In this document: positions 34,088 to 42,581 of the stretch, piece after piece
Numbering within the stretch: the stretch's first letter is position 1
How the letters are laid out: each line of letters starts with the position of its first letter
Assembly: GCA_015229005.1 (NCBI GenBank)
Contig: JADGCL010000014.1
Location: 1 to 52,164 of the forward strand
Source of the DNA: Magnetococcales bacterium
GTDB taxonomy: Bacteria; Pseudomonadota; Magnetococcia; Magnetococcales; JADGCL01
Length of the DNA: 52,164 bases
Reading direction: 5' to 3'
Notes under the pieces: generated by a model
Databases searched by the model: none
Seen by the model: only the letters and a program-made list of their open reading frames with translations
Told to the model about the DNA's origin: nothing
Position numbers and translations under genes: made by a program

Positions 34088-34486
34088 TTAACGGGAAGAA
34101 GGGGTAGACCCGGCTTGCTGGGGCGGGAGGCGCATCTCCTGGACCGAAGAGTCCTGCTGCGGGGCAGGTGTGGCGTGGGGCTGGTTCATCCGCATCAGGG
34201 CGAATATGGCCCCGAGAATGAGCGCGGTCTGGGCGGCGAACATCCCCGCCGTCCACTTGATGGTCTCGGCCTTGGCACTCTCGATCCCCTTCTCCACGCG
34301 CAGGACTTCCTTCTCCAGGCGCAGAACATCCCCCCGGGTCGCCAGTTCCCGGAACCGGGACTCCTCCACCACCTGGAGGACCCGCGACAGGGCCTTGGCC
34401 TGGGCCTCGGCCTGGGGAGAAGGAACCCCGGAGGTTTCCAACTCCCTGACAAAGGCCAGAGTATCGAACGGAACCGCGTGGGCCAT
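34088..34486 (-). CDS. DUF1640-type coiled-coil membrane protein
   Basis: A 132-residue protein from ATG 34486, preceded by AGGAGGTGGGG. MAHAVPFDTLAFVRELETSG is the usual opening of DUF1640 proteins, followed by a coiled coil (about 25-75, EVLRVEKGIESAKAETIKW) and one membrane span (about 78-95, AQTALILGAIFALMRM). These are bacterial relatives of mitochondrial CCDC90/MCUR1. Their bacterial role is unknown. It is convergent with the DamX-like gene, whose stop is 49 bases away. The longer upstream frame is rejected because the family starts at MAHA. Confidence 0.8.
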   Translation of the reverse strand: MAHAVPFDTLAFVRELETSGVPSPQAEAQAKALSRVLQVVEESRFRELATRGDVLRLEKEVLRVEKGIESAKAETIKWTAGMFAAQTALILGAIFALMRMNQPHATPAPQQDSSVQEMRLPPQQAGSTPSSR

Positions 34487-34647
34487 ACCCCACCTCCTCC
34501 TGGCATCAGATTTGATGTTGGAGGATACCTCGATTCGGTCGCAAAAAGACACCGCCATCAATAACAACCCGGGGGCGGTTTCACTGCGTAGCGGAGGTCA
34601 GAAGGATCAATCCGGTGTCAAGATACGCACGGCAAGGGAAGAGCGAC

Positions 34648-34683
34648 GGGGGACGTCCCGGGTCCCTCCCCGGAACATCCCCC
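34648..34683 (-). terminator. Hairpin downstream of the 34692 small gene
   Basis: Two 15-base arms, 34648-34662 and 34669-34683, pair fully on the minus strand counting two G-U pairs, with a 6-base loop. It begins 9 bases after the stop of the small gene. No T-run follows, so termination is plausible rather than shown. Confidence 0.5.
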
Positions 34684-34691
34684 GACCCGAC

Positions 34692-34880
34692 TCAGCAGAG
34701 GAAGAACTTGTTGTAGTAGTAGTCCACATAGAGGTTCAAGCGCTGTTGGCGGGTATCGTCCAGCCCACCCAGATGCGTCATGGATCCAACACCGCACTGC
34801 GTCAAAATCAGCTCATAGACCGACGGAAATCCCTTCAATTTCTCCAACCTCTCCCTGGTTTCGGCCGAATTTCCCAGCAT
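34692..34880 (-). CDS. Small hypothetical protein, 62 residues
   Basis: ATG 34880 follows GAGGAGGCAATC, a strong ribosome site. The protein begins MLGNSAETRERLEKLKGFPS and ends in an aromatic, tyrosine-rich tail (LYVDYYYNKFFLC). It has no signal peptide or clear membrane span, and the C-terminal cysteine is unusual. No family is recognised. It is 82 bases downstream of another short gene with an almost identical leader, and a hairpin follows, so the two look like a small operon. Confidence 0.55.
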   Translation of the reverse strand: MLGNSAETRERLEKLKGFPSVYELILTQCGVGSMTHLGGLDDTRQQRLNLYVDYYYNKFFLC

Positions 34881-34962
34881 GATTGCCTCCTCGATGGTCG
34901 AACGGTGATCCGCAACTCGGGGACAATCCATTCACTTTTTATGCCAAACAAGCGGGATGGCG

Positions 34963-35226
34963 TCAGCGCCCGACCCGCCGGACGATGAGGTAACGCAATT
35001 GCCGGGCCCCGTCGGCATAGGTGCTGTCGAGGGTCAGTTGCAGGGCATGACACCATTCGACCGGCAAGGCGTCCTGGCAGGCCCAAACCAGGTTGGTGAT
35101 CCGCCGCAAGGTCAGATCCTGGTTGCGGAAGCTGAGCGTCGGCTCCGGCTCCCCGGGAGGCCATTTTTCAAACGCCTCCACGGCCTTCTGGAAAAATTGT
35201 TTGAAATTCTCGGGGGTCCCCGACAT
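34963..35226 (-). CDS. Small hypothetical protein, 87 residues
   Basis: ATG 35226 follows GGGGAGGGCAATC. The protein is helical and amphipathic: NFKQFFQKAVEAFEKWPPGE, then LTLRRITNLVWACQDALPVE and LQLTLDSTYADGARQLRYLI, ending VRRVGR. No signal peptide or motif I can name. It is the upstream member of a pair with the 62-residue gene. The start lies about 85 bases from a long inverted repeat in the divergent intergenic region. Confidence 0.58.
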   Translation of the reverse strand: MSGTPENFKQFFQKAVEAFEKWPPGEPEPTLSFRNQDLTLRRITNLVWACQDALPVEWCHALQLTLDSTYADGARQLRYLIVRRVGR

Positions 35227-35310
35227 GATTGCCCTCCCCTTGCCCGCAAACGGAACCGAACAAGGGATATTCTATGACGAATAATTGGCAATGACGAACA
35301 AATATCGATC

Positions 35311-35365
35311 AAAATCAACGAGTTGTCCGGAAAGGGCGGTTTTTTTGTTGCAACTCGTTGATTTT
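35311..35365. repeat. Perfect 15-bp inverted repeat in the divergent intergenic region
   Basis: AAAATCAACGAGTTG (35311-35325) is exactly repeated in inverse as CAACTCGTTGATTTT (35351-35365), with 25 bases between that include seven T residues. The arms are AT-richer than the surrounding genes. It lies between the minus-strand small genes and the histidine kinase gene, about 90 bases from each start; operator, hairpin or mobile-element ends are all possible. Confidence 0.9.
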
Positions 35366-35452
35366 TAAGTAAAACGTCTAACGTTGCTGCCCCAGGCGCA
35401 GGCAGCCGCGGCAACGACAAGGGAATCCCCCTCTCAGGAAACGGATCGGACC

Positions 35453-37981
35453 ATGTCCCTGACAGCCCGTTATTTCCTCTTCCTCACCCTGGCCGTGACC
35501 CTCGCCTTCTTCCTGCTTGTAGCCACCCTCTCCGAACTGGAGAAGGACGAGAGTCATCTCAGCATGCTTCGGGAGGCCAGTCAGTTGATGGATTTGGCCG
35601 AGTCGACCCAGAACACGGTGCAGGATGTCGTCCACCCCCTCCTCAAAGTGGGAACTCCAAGGTTAGTCCTCGAAGCCTCCTCCGGGGCCTTGTTCACCCG
35701 CCTCCTGTTCAGGCGTTTCTCCGAGCGTAACCCTCGCTACACCTTCCGCCAACCATCGCTGAACCCGCTTAACCCCCTCAATCGTCCCAGCGATACCGAA
35801 GCGGAAATGATCAATCGCTTCCGTGGCGATCCCTATCTCACGGAATTGGCCGATCTGCGAACGATCGGCAATGAATCTTTTTTCCAATTGGCCCGTCCTA
35901 TCAAGAGCGACGAACGCTGTCTCGCCTGTCATGGCGAACCCAAGAGCGCACCCATCGAACTCACCGAACGTTACACTACAGGGAGCGGATTCGGCTGGCC
36001 GACGGACGAAGTGATCGGGATGAACCTGATCTCGATTCCAACCCAAGATTTGCAGAACTACCAACGGAACCGGGCGTCGATCATCCTGTTCGGCCTTGGG
36101 ATCATGGCTTTTTCCCTCCTTGGGATCGGCCACTGGCTCTTTCGCCGTCTCGTCACCAAACGCCTGTTCGAGGCAGCAGCGGTCCTGGAGGAGGTCCAGC
36201 GAGACCCCACCGGTCGCCGTCGTCTCAGGAGGCCCGGAACCGACGAGATTGGCCAACTCGGCCAGGGGGTCAATCGCGTCGCCGATGCCCTTCGGGATTA
36301 CCGGGCAGAGGTCGCCTTCAAAATCGAGGAGAAGACTCAGGCTCTTTCCCGAGAGGCGGAATTGCTGCGGGAAAGAGAGGTGGCAGCCCTTGAGGCCAAG
36401 GGACTCATGGAAAAGTGCCTGGCAATGGCAGGCGGCATCCTTGTCGCCACCGACACCCAGGGTCGCATCACCCTGATCAACCGCCGGGGTTGCCGGATCC
36501 TTGGGTACGAGGAGCATGAACTTCTCGGTCGGGACTGGTTTGCGACCTGTATCCCGGAGGAGTCGCGCGACGCTGAGCGAGCCGCGTTCGATCGCGCAGC
36601 GACGAAGGAAACCCCACCAGTCACCGCTGTCGAGGGGGTCGTTGTCACTCGCGAAGGGAAGACCCTCCTCATCTCTTGGAACGCCTTGCCGCTCCGCAGC
36701 CCCCAAGGCAAATGGCTCGGCGTGGTGAGTTCGGGAGAAGAGGTGACCGCCCTCCGGCGCCTGGAAAAGGAACTCTCGCAGACCCGAGAGAAGGCCGAGG
36801 CGGCCAATGAGTCCAAGAGCCTCTTCCTGGCTGCCATGAGCCACGAAATCCGCACACCGATGAGCGCCATCATCGGTATTGGCGAACTCCTGGGGGATAC
36901 CCCGCTCGATGCCAAGCAACAGCGATTCGTCGAGGTCCTGACTCGCAACGGCGAGGTACTTCTGGCCCTGATCGACAACATCCTCGATCTCAGTCGGGCG
37001 GAAAACAGCCGGATCGAATTCCGCCAAGTCCCCGTGAATCTCGAGACACTGGCGAGCGAAGTGGTAGAGACCACCCGGGTATTGGCCCGGGAGAAACGTC
37101 TCGCCGTCACCCAATCCCTCGCCGAGGAACTCGTCCTCGACCGTCTGGGCGACCCGGTCAGACTCCGGCAGATCCTCCTCAATCTCCTCGGCAATGCCGT
37201 CAAATTCACCCAGGTTGGGAGCATCACCCTCTCCGTAAAAGACGAGGAGGATCACCCGGGATATGTGCAATTCTCGGTTCAGGACACCGGCCAGGGCATC
37301 CCCCGGGAAAAGCGGGACGTCATTTTCGAACCATTCGTGCAGGCAGACGACATTGCGAGTCACCTCCATGGGGGAGTCGGGCTGGGACTGGCAATCTGCA
37401 AAAAACTCGTCACCCAGATGGGGGGCTGGATATCGGTCGCCAGCGACCTTGGACGAGGAAGCCGCTTCCTCTTCTCCCTTCCCCTGCCGGTCCAGGAAGG
37501 CGTCTCGAAGGAGATCCCCCCCCCGGACAACCAGACCGACGCACCCCCGGAAGAGGAGTTGATCGCTGCCCTGGCCGGACGGCGGTTCCTGCTGGTGGAA
37601 GATTCCGAAGACAACGTCATGCTGGTCGAGGGCTTCCTTCAGGGAACCGACTGCCAACTCGTTGTCGCCGAGAACGGCCTCGCTGCCCTGGAGTGGATGG
37701 CCAAACCCGGGGTCACCTTCGATGTCGTCCTCATGGACATGCAAATGCCGATGATGGATGGCTATACAGCAAGCCGCAAGATCAGGAAGTGGGAGCAGAG
37801 GCAACACCGGCGACCGGTCCCGATCCTGGCCCTGACCGCCCACGCCCTGCCGGAGGATCGGGAAAAGTCACTGGCCTCGGGCTGCAATGCCCATCTGACC
37901 AAACCGATCCGCAAGCGCCGCCTGCTGGAGAACATCGTCCGCCACTTGCAACCAATGGATGCGGAGGGATCCCTTACTTGA
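35453..37981 (+). CDS. Hybrid sensor histidine kinase with periplasmic haem-binding (DUF3365/Tll0287-like) sensor
   Basis: An 842-residue membrane kinase. Spans lie near residues 7-27 and 208-228. Between them is a DUF3365-type sensor with LARPIKSDERCLACHGEP; CLACH (156-160) is a c-type haem attachment motif. A HAMP linker, a PAS domain (about 320-430, GGILVATDTQGRITLINRRG), HisKA with MSHEIRTPMS (His464), HATPase (LLNLLGNAVKFTQ, GVGLGLAICKKL) and a C-terminal receiver (LMDMQMPMMDG, Asp762) follow. The design suggests sensing of redox state, oxygen or NO and signalling through a phosphorelay. No output regulator is adjacent. ATG 35453 gives the first span right at the start. Confidence 0.93.
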   Translation: MSLTARYFLFLTLAVTLAFFLLVATLSELEKDESHLSMLREASQLMDLAESTQNTVQDVVHPLLKVGTPRLVLEASSGALFTRLLFRRFSERNPRYTFRQPSLNPLNPLNRPSDTEAEMINRFRGDPYLTELADLRTIGNESFFQLARPIKSDERCLACHGEPKSAPIELTERYTTGSGFGWPTDEVIGMNLISIPTQDLQNYQRNRASIILFGLGIMAFSLLGIGHWLFRRLVTKRLFEAAAVLEEVQRDPTGRRRLRRPGTDEIGQLGQGVNRVADALRDYRAEVAFKIEEKTQALSREAELLREREVAALEAKGLMEKCLAMAGGILVATDTQGRITLINRRGCRILGYEEHELLGRDWFATCIPEESRDAERAAFDRAATKETPPVTAVEGVVVTREGKTLLISWNALPLRSPQGKWLGVVSSGEEVTALRRLEKELSQTREKAEAANESKSLFLAAMSHEIRTPMSAIIGIGELLGDTPLDAKQQRFVEVLTRNGEVLLALIDNILDLSRAENSRIEFRQVPVNLETLASEVVETTRVLAREKRLAVTQSLAEELVLDRLGDPVRLRQILLNLLGNAVKFTQVGSITLSVKDEEDHPGYVQFSVQDTGQGIPREKRDVIFEPFVQADDIASHLHGGVGLGLAICKKLVTQMGGWISVASDLGRGSRFLFSLPLPVQEGVSKEIPPPDNQTDAPPEEELIAALAGRRFLLVEDSEDNVMLVEGFLQGTDCQLVVAENGLAALEWMAKPGVTFDVVLMDMQMPMMDGYTASRKIRKWEQRQHRRPVPILALTAHALPEDREKSLASGCNAHLTKPIRKRRLLENIVRHLQPMDAEGSLT

Positions 37982-38369
37982 GGGGGATGGATTTCATCCG
38001 TTGCAGAGACTGGGTCCCGGGGTCGACACCGACCCCGGTGTTCTCCAGCGCCACCACCCCGAGGATGGGCTCGCACCCTTCCGGGCCGAAGGTGACCTGG
38101 ATGACCGTCTCCAGCCCCATGAAGAGAACCCTGGCAAAGCCGTAGGGATATTCCACCACGCTCCCGTCGGCCAGTTCGTAGGCTGCCCTTCCCTCCTCGA
38201 CAATCCCCGCCCGGAGCAATGACGAGGCGGGTGCCAGGCAATGAATGGCGCCAGTATCGACCAGAAATTCCGCCGTGAAGGGGGGATGATTGGCAACAAG
38301 GTTGCGGAGTTCTGCTGTCACATGGGTCACAGCCACGATGGTGTCTCCTCTTGCTTCGCTTGGTTTCAT
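37974..38369 (-). CDS. Retropepsin-like (clan AA) aspartic protease
   Basis: A 131-residue protein with AEFLVDTGAIHCLAP (about residues 33-47), the D-T-G catalytic motif of single-domain aspartyl proteases, and PILGVVALENTGVGVDP near the C-terminus, the usual closing motif of bacterial clan AA proteins. It should act as a dimer. Its substrate is unknown. Its stop overlaps the end of the histidine kinase gene by 8 bases on the opposite strand, and its start codon overlaps one end of a 104-bp inverted-repeat element, which may therefore carry its promoter or have landed on it. Confidence 0.8.
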   Translation of the reverse strand: MKPSEARGDTIVAVTHVTAELRNLVANHPPFTAEFLVDTGAIHCLAPASSLLRAGIVEEGRAAYELADGSVVEYPYGFARVLFMGLETVIQVTFGPEGCEPILGVVALENTGVGVDPGTQSLQRMKSIPLK

Positions 38370-38471
38370 ACCAATTTGACGTCATACGTAGAGCTTTGAC
38401 CAGGCTTATCCGCCATAAAGGCAGACAAGAATCGCCGACTCAATACTCTACCTTTGACGCAAAATTGGTAT
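38368..38471. mobile_element. Possible miniature inverted-repeat element (104 bp)
   Basis: The ends are ATACCAATTTGACGTCA (38368-38384) and TGACGCAAAATTGGTAT (38455-38471). The second is the reverse complement of ATACCAATTTTGCGTCA, matching the first at 15 of 17 positions. The inside is AT-richer than the flanking genes and non-coding. Flanking TTTC/CACA gives no clear target-site duplication, so a mobile origin is a proposal. Confidence 0.5.
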
Positions 38472-38501
38472 CACACCCATCCCGACACCGGGGAGACACC
38501 C

Positions 38502-40994
38502 TCACGAGTCCGGCGAACCCCCGGTCAAGGCCAGTCGCCTGAGTCGCAGGGCGTTGCCGACCACGGTGACGCTCGACAGCCCCATGGCCAGGGCCGCCAG
38601 GACCGGTGAGAGCAGAACCCCGAAAAAGGGAAAGAGAACCCCCGCCGCGACCGGGATCAGGATGACATTGTAGGCGAACGCCCAAAAGAGATTCTGGCGG
38701 ATGTTGCGCATGGTCGCCCGCGAAAGGGCGATGGCGCGAACAACGCCGACGGGATCCCCGGCCATCAGGGTGATGTCGGCGGCCTCCATGGCCACTTCGG
38801 TGCCGGTCCCAAGGGCCATGCCGACATCGGCGGCGGCCAACGCCGGGGCATCGTTGATGCCGTCGCCGACCATGGCCACCACCTGCCCCTCCCCTTGCAG
38901 GCGCTCGATCTCGGCCACCTTGCCGGCAGGAAGAACCTCCGCCACCACCCGTTCGATTCCCAGGGCGGCGGCGACGCTTCGCGCCGTCGACTCGTTATCG
39001 CCAGTCAGAAGGGTGACCTGGATCCCGGAGCGGAGGAGCGCCGCGACCGCCGCCGGGCTCGTCTCCCGCAAGGTATCGGCAACAGCGAGGAGACCTGCAT
39101 GCTTGCCATCCAAAGCGACCAGGATCACGCTCTTCCCTGCCGTCGCCCAGGAATCCGCCAGGGCCTCCGGGATGGCTCCGAGATTGACCCCCTCCTCGAC
39201 GAGAAACCGCCGCGTCCCGACCCGCAGTTGCCGCCCTTCGACCACAGCCCGAATCCCCTGCCCCGGGACTGCCTCGAAATCCGTCGGTTGCGCCAGCACC
39301 AGCCCCCGGGCCTTGGCGCCGGCGACGATCGCCGCCGCGATCGGGTGTTCCGACCGGCTCTCCGCCGCCGCCACCAGGGCAAGCAGCGAATCATCGCCAC
39401 TCCAATCGGTGAGGCGCGGTTTCCCCTGGGTCAAGGTCCCGGTCTTGTCGAAGACCACCATGGTGACCTTGTGGGCGCTCTCCAGGGCCTCGCCGTCGCG
39501 GATGAGTATCCCGTGGTTCGCGCCGACACCGGTGCCGACGAGAATGGCCGTCGGCGTCGCCAATCCCAGGGCGCAGGGACAGGCGATCACGAGGACGGCA
39601 ATGGCGTTGACCAGGCCGTAGGTGAAGGCCGGCTCAGGACCAAAGAGCCACCAGATGGCGAAAGTCAGGGCAGCAATGGCCATGACCGTTGGCACGAAGA
39701 TGGCGGCGATCCGGTCGGCGAGCCTGGCGATCGGTGGCTTACCCCCCTGGGCCTTGCGCACCAGTTCGACGATCTGCGCCAGGAGCGTATCGCGCCCCAC
39801 CCGGGTGGCCTGCATGGTGAAGGCCCCCTCACCATTGAGGGTCCCCCCCACCACCTCGTCCCGAGGGCCCCGGGCAACCGGCAGGGGTTCTCCAGTCAGC
39901 ATCGATTGGTCGACACTCGACGAACCGGCAAGGATCATCCCGTCGACCGGGATCCTCTCCCCAGGGCGAATCAGCAGACGATCCCCCGGAACCACCTCGG
40001 AGAGAGGCAACATCACCTCCTCGCCGCCGCGCTGGACCAGGGCACTCTTCGGGGCGAGCGCCATCAGGCTGCGAATCGCCTGGGCGGTCCGCCCCTTGGC
40101 CAGCGATTCCAACAAACGCCCGAGAAGGATCAGGACGATGATCATCCCCGAGGTTTCAAAGAAGACCCCGCCATTCATCCCCCTGGCCGTGAACAATTCC
40201 GGGGCCACCACCACCAGGACCGAATAGAAATAAGCCGCGAAGGTCCCGAGAGAGACCAGCGTGTGCATGTTGGCGCTGCCGTGACGGGCGGCAATCAGGG
40301 CGCTGCGGTGGAAATAGCCTCCGGTCAGGAACTGTACCGGGGTGATGCATAGCCACTGGAGCCAAAGGGTGGCATCAACGGAAAGTGCCACCACCCGGTC
40401 AAGCCCCAGGGGTTCCCAATGAGCGGCCACAAGGGTCGCCACAAGACCGGCCCCCCCCCCAAGCAGGCGACGGACCAGCCCGGCGTTCTCCTGCCGGCGT
40501 TCGGCCTCGATCCGATCCAGCGGCTCCTCCCCCCCGGTGTGGCGGACGAGGTCAAACCCGAGCGCCGCCACCACCCCCCGCATCCCGGTGTAATCGACGA
40601 CCTCCGGGAGATACTCGACGGCAACCTCACCCCCCACCAGATCGACGCTCGCCTCAAGGATACCGGAAATCCCCCGCAGAGCCACCTCCACCTTGTGGAC
40701 GCAGGCGGCACAGGAAAGCCCCTTCACCGCAAAACTCTCCCGCGCCCGAGGGACCTCGAATCCCAGAGAGGCCACCCGTTCCAGAAGTGACTCGACCGAG
40801 ACCCGCCCCACTACCGTAGCCTGCGACTGCGTCAGATTCACCGCTGCCCGAGTGACCCCGGGCAGGGCAGCGAGCCCCCTTTCCAGGCGTCCGGAGCAGG
40901 AGGCGCAGCGCATGCCGACGACGGGAAGGGTCAGGGTGATCTCTGCGGCTTCGGGATTCTCAGGCAAGTTGATTCCTCCAACCCGGCAAGCCAC
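38502..40994 (-). CDS. copA: Copper-translocating P-type ATPase
   Basis: An 830-residue P1B-type ATPase exporting Cu(I). Two N-terminal heavy-metal domains carry [10 protein letters not shown] and [10 protein letters not shown] (CxxC sites). Then come eight membrane spans with the [10 protein letters not shown] ion-path motif (near residue 473), the phosphorylation site [10 protein letters not shown] (Asp near 514), SEHPIAAAI and [16 protein letters not shown]. The start is GTG 40994, which overlaps the methyltransferase stop as TAGTG. No CueR-type regulator or copper chaperone is adjacent. Silver may also be a substrate. Confidence 0.95.
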   Translation of the reverse strand: MACRVGGINLPENPEAAEITLTLPVVGMRCASCSGRLERGLAALPGVTRAAVNLTQSQATVVGRVSVESLLERVASLGFEVPRARESFAVKGLSCAACVHKVEVALRGISGILEASVDLVGGEVAVEYLPEVVDYTGMRGVVAALGFDLVRHTGGEEPLDRIEAERRQENAGLVRRLLGGGAGLVATLVAAHWEPLGLDRVVALSVDATLWLQWLCITPVQFLTGGYFHRSALIAARHGSANMHTLVSLGTFAAYFYSVLVVVAPELFTARGMNGGVFFETSGMIIVLILLGRLLESLAKGRTAQAIRSLMALAPKSALVQRGGEEVMLPLSEVVPGDRLLIRPGERIPVDGMILAGSSSVDQSMLTGEPLPVARGPRDEVVGGTLNGEGAFTMQATRVGRDTLLAQIVELVRKAQGGKPPIARLADRIAAIFVPTVMAIAALTFAIWWLFGPEPAFTYGLVNAIAVLVIACPCALGLATPTAILVGTGVGANHGILIRDGEALESAHKVTMVVFDKTGTLTQGKPRLTDWSGDDSLLALVAAAESRSEHPIAAAIVAGAKARGLVLAQPTDFEAVPGQGIRAVVEGRQLRVGTRRFLVEEGVNLGAIPEALADSWATAGKSVILVALDGKHAGLLAVADTLRETSPAAVAALLRSGIQVTLLTGDNESTARSVAAALGIERVVAEVLPAGKVAEIERLQGEGQVVAMVGDGINDAPALAAADVGMALGTGTEVAMEAADITLMAGDPVGVVRAIALSRATMRNIRQNLFWAFAYNVILIPVAAGVLFPFFGVLLSPVLAALAMGLSSVTVVGNALRLRRLALTGGSPDS

Positions 40995-41677
40995 TATCCC
41001 CGGGACCGCCGGAAATGGGCATAAAGAAATTTCTGTTCGATACCGCCTGGGGTCAGGTGGACCTCGTGGCGAGCCTCCAGGAGCTTGAATTCCTTACCCA
41101 GGAACTCGTGCAACGTCTCGGGATCGTAACGCTTGACTGGCAGACCATCGCATTGGCGCGGACCATCCCAGGCGAAGGTGGCGATAATCAAGTGCCCGAT
41201 GGGGTCCAGGTGCTGGCGCATGACCTCCAGGTAACGCTCTCGCGCGTGGTGATCGACAAAAAAATGGAAGGTCGCCCAATCATGCCAGAGGGCGTAGCGC
41301 CCAGGGTCTTGAAACTGGGCAATGTCTCTCTCGATCCAGGTGACCTCAGCGGCCCTTTCTCCCAACCGCTCCCGGGAGATGGCCATGGCGGCAGCAGAGA
41401 TGTCGAGGACGGAAAGTCGCCGGTAGCCCGCATCGAGAAGGTGGTCGACCAGGGTCGAGGCGCCGCCGCCGACGTCAATGATCGGCGCCGTCTTCGGGAG
41501 ATTCGCCCGGGCAATCAGCTCCAGCGAGACCTCCGGCCTCGCCTTGAACCAGCTCTGTTCCCCGTCCGGCTTGCCCCGATAGAGCCGCTGCCAATGGCGC
41601 TTGGGCCTCTCGGAACGGTGTCTGATCCAGGCGGACCGCACCGCGTCTTTCAAGGCCTTTTTGATATCCCATCCCAT
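40994..41677 (-). CDS. Class I SAM-dependent methyltransferase
   Basis: A 227-residue methyltransferase. [20 protein letters not shown] is the SAM-binding motif [19 protein letters not shown] motif II with the acidic ribose ligand, and [20 protein letters not shown] lies where this group (often annotated as trans-aconitate or thiopurine-type methyltransferases) has its substrate pocket. The N-terminus reads [10 protein letters not shown], typical of the group. ATG 41677 follows GGAGACCC and fits the family length better than the open frame to 41905. It is coupled to copA by a one-base overlap. Substrate unknown. Confidence 0.87.
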   Translation of the reverse strand: MGWDIKKALKDAVRSAWIRHRSERPKRHWQRLYRGKPDGEQSWFKARPEVSLELIARANLPKTAPIIDVGGGASTLVDHLLDAGYRRLSVLDISAAAMAISRERLGERAAEVTWIERDIAQFQDPGRYALWHDWATFHFFVDHHARERYLEVMRQHLDPIGHLIIATFAWDGPRQCDGLPVKRYDPETLHEFLGKEFKLLEARHEVHLTPGGIEQKFLYAHFRRSRG

Positions 41678-41897
41678 TCCCGGGTCTCCACTCCGATTGA
41701 CTCCCCCACCACGCCGACCCGGCAAACCGTCCAGGCTGCGGATCACGGCGTTTATTCTGACACGATCCGGGGGTAAAATGCACCAATGCCAGGCAGGCGA
41801 TGGGGAGGGGGGACAGAGAGACTTCCGCTTCAGGAAATCGCGTTTCCCGTCCGACCCGCGTCGGAACCAGAAACCGAGTGACGATCGGCAGCGACCC

Positions 41898-42581
41898 ATG
41901 ACCACAATCAGACCGGATCGACTCTTCGAGCAGCTCCATGCCGCCTACGGCCCGCAGTACTGGTGGCCGGCAAAGAGTCCGTTCGCGATGATGGTCGGGG
42001 CGATCCTGGTGCAGAACACGGCCTGGGCCGGCGCCGCCCGTGCGGTGGATCGGCTGGAGGATGCGGGCTTTCTCCACCCGGCGGCAATCCGGCCCCTGGA
42101 GGAAGAAACTCTCTGGGAGCTGATCCGGCCCGCAGGTTACTTTCGCGTAAAGGCGAAGCGGTTGCGGGCTCTTTGCACCTTTCTGCAGGGATTCGACGAT
42201 GACCTGGATCGGCTCTTCGCCCTGGAGACCCCGCGCCTCCGGGAGGCGCTCCTCGGGGTCAACGGCGTCGGCGAGGAGACGGCGGACTCCATCCTCTGCT
42301 ACGGGGCCAAGCGCGCCATCTTCGTGGCCGATGCCTATACCCGACGCCTCTTTCACCGCCTCCACTGGGTGGAGGAGAAGGCCGGTTACGGCGAGATGCA
42401 GTCCCTGGTCCAGACACGAATGCCAGGGAATCAGGCCCAACTCGGGGAGTTCCACGCCTTGATCGTCCGTCATGGCAAACACCACTGCCGGGCGAAGCCT
42501 GTTTGCCGGGAGTGCCCCGTGTCGGGGTGCCCGGCGATGAGAGCGCCACCACAGGGACTTCCGGAGGCATCCGCACAATGA
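41898..42581 (+). CDS. Endonuclease III-like DNA glycosylase (HhH-GPD, Fe-S)
   Basis: A 227-residue base-excision repair glycosylase. The helix-hairpin-helix reads GVNGVGEETADSILCYGAKR and is followed by the catalytic Asp in FVADAYTRRL. Where Escherichia coli Nth has the lyase Lys (GVGRKTAN), this protein has Glu, so it should be a monofunctional glycosylase, similar to the MagIII 3-methyladenine group. Four C-terminal cysteines in HHCRAKPVCRECPVSGCP bind the [4Fe-4S] cluster, with spacing shorter than in Nth. Its stop shares ATGA with mutL, linking two DNA-repair genes in one transcript. Confidence 0.87.
   Translation: MTTIRPDRLFEQLHAAYGPQYWWPAKSPFAMMVGAILVQNTAWAGAARAVDRLEDAGFLHPAAIRPLEEETLWELIRPAGYFRVKAKRLRALCTFLQGFDDDLDRLFALETPRLREALLGVNGVGEETADSILCYGAKRAIFVADAYTRRLFHRLHWVEEKAGYGEMQSLVQTRMPGNQAQLGEFHALIVRHGKHHCRAKPVCRECPVSGCPAMRAPPQGLPEASAQ

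Noticed and set aside
35663-37843. 726-codon minus-strand open frame
   Set aside because: Complete antisense of the histidine kinase, without recognisable motifs.
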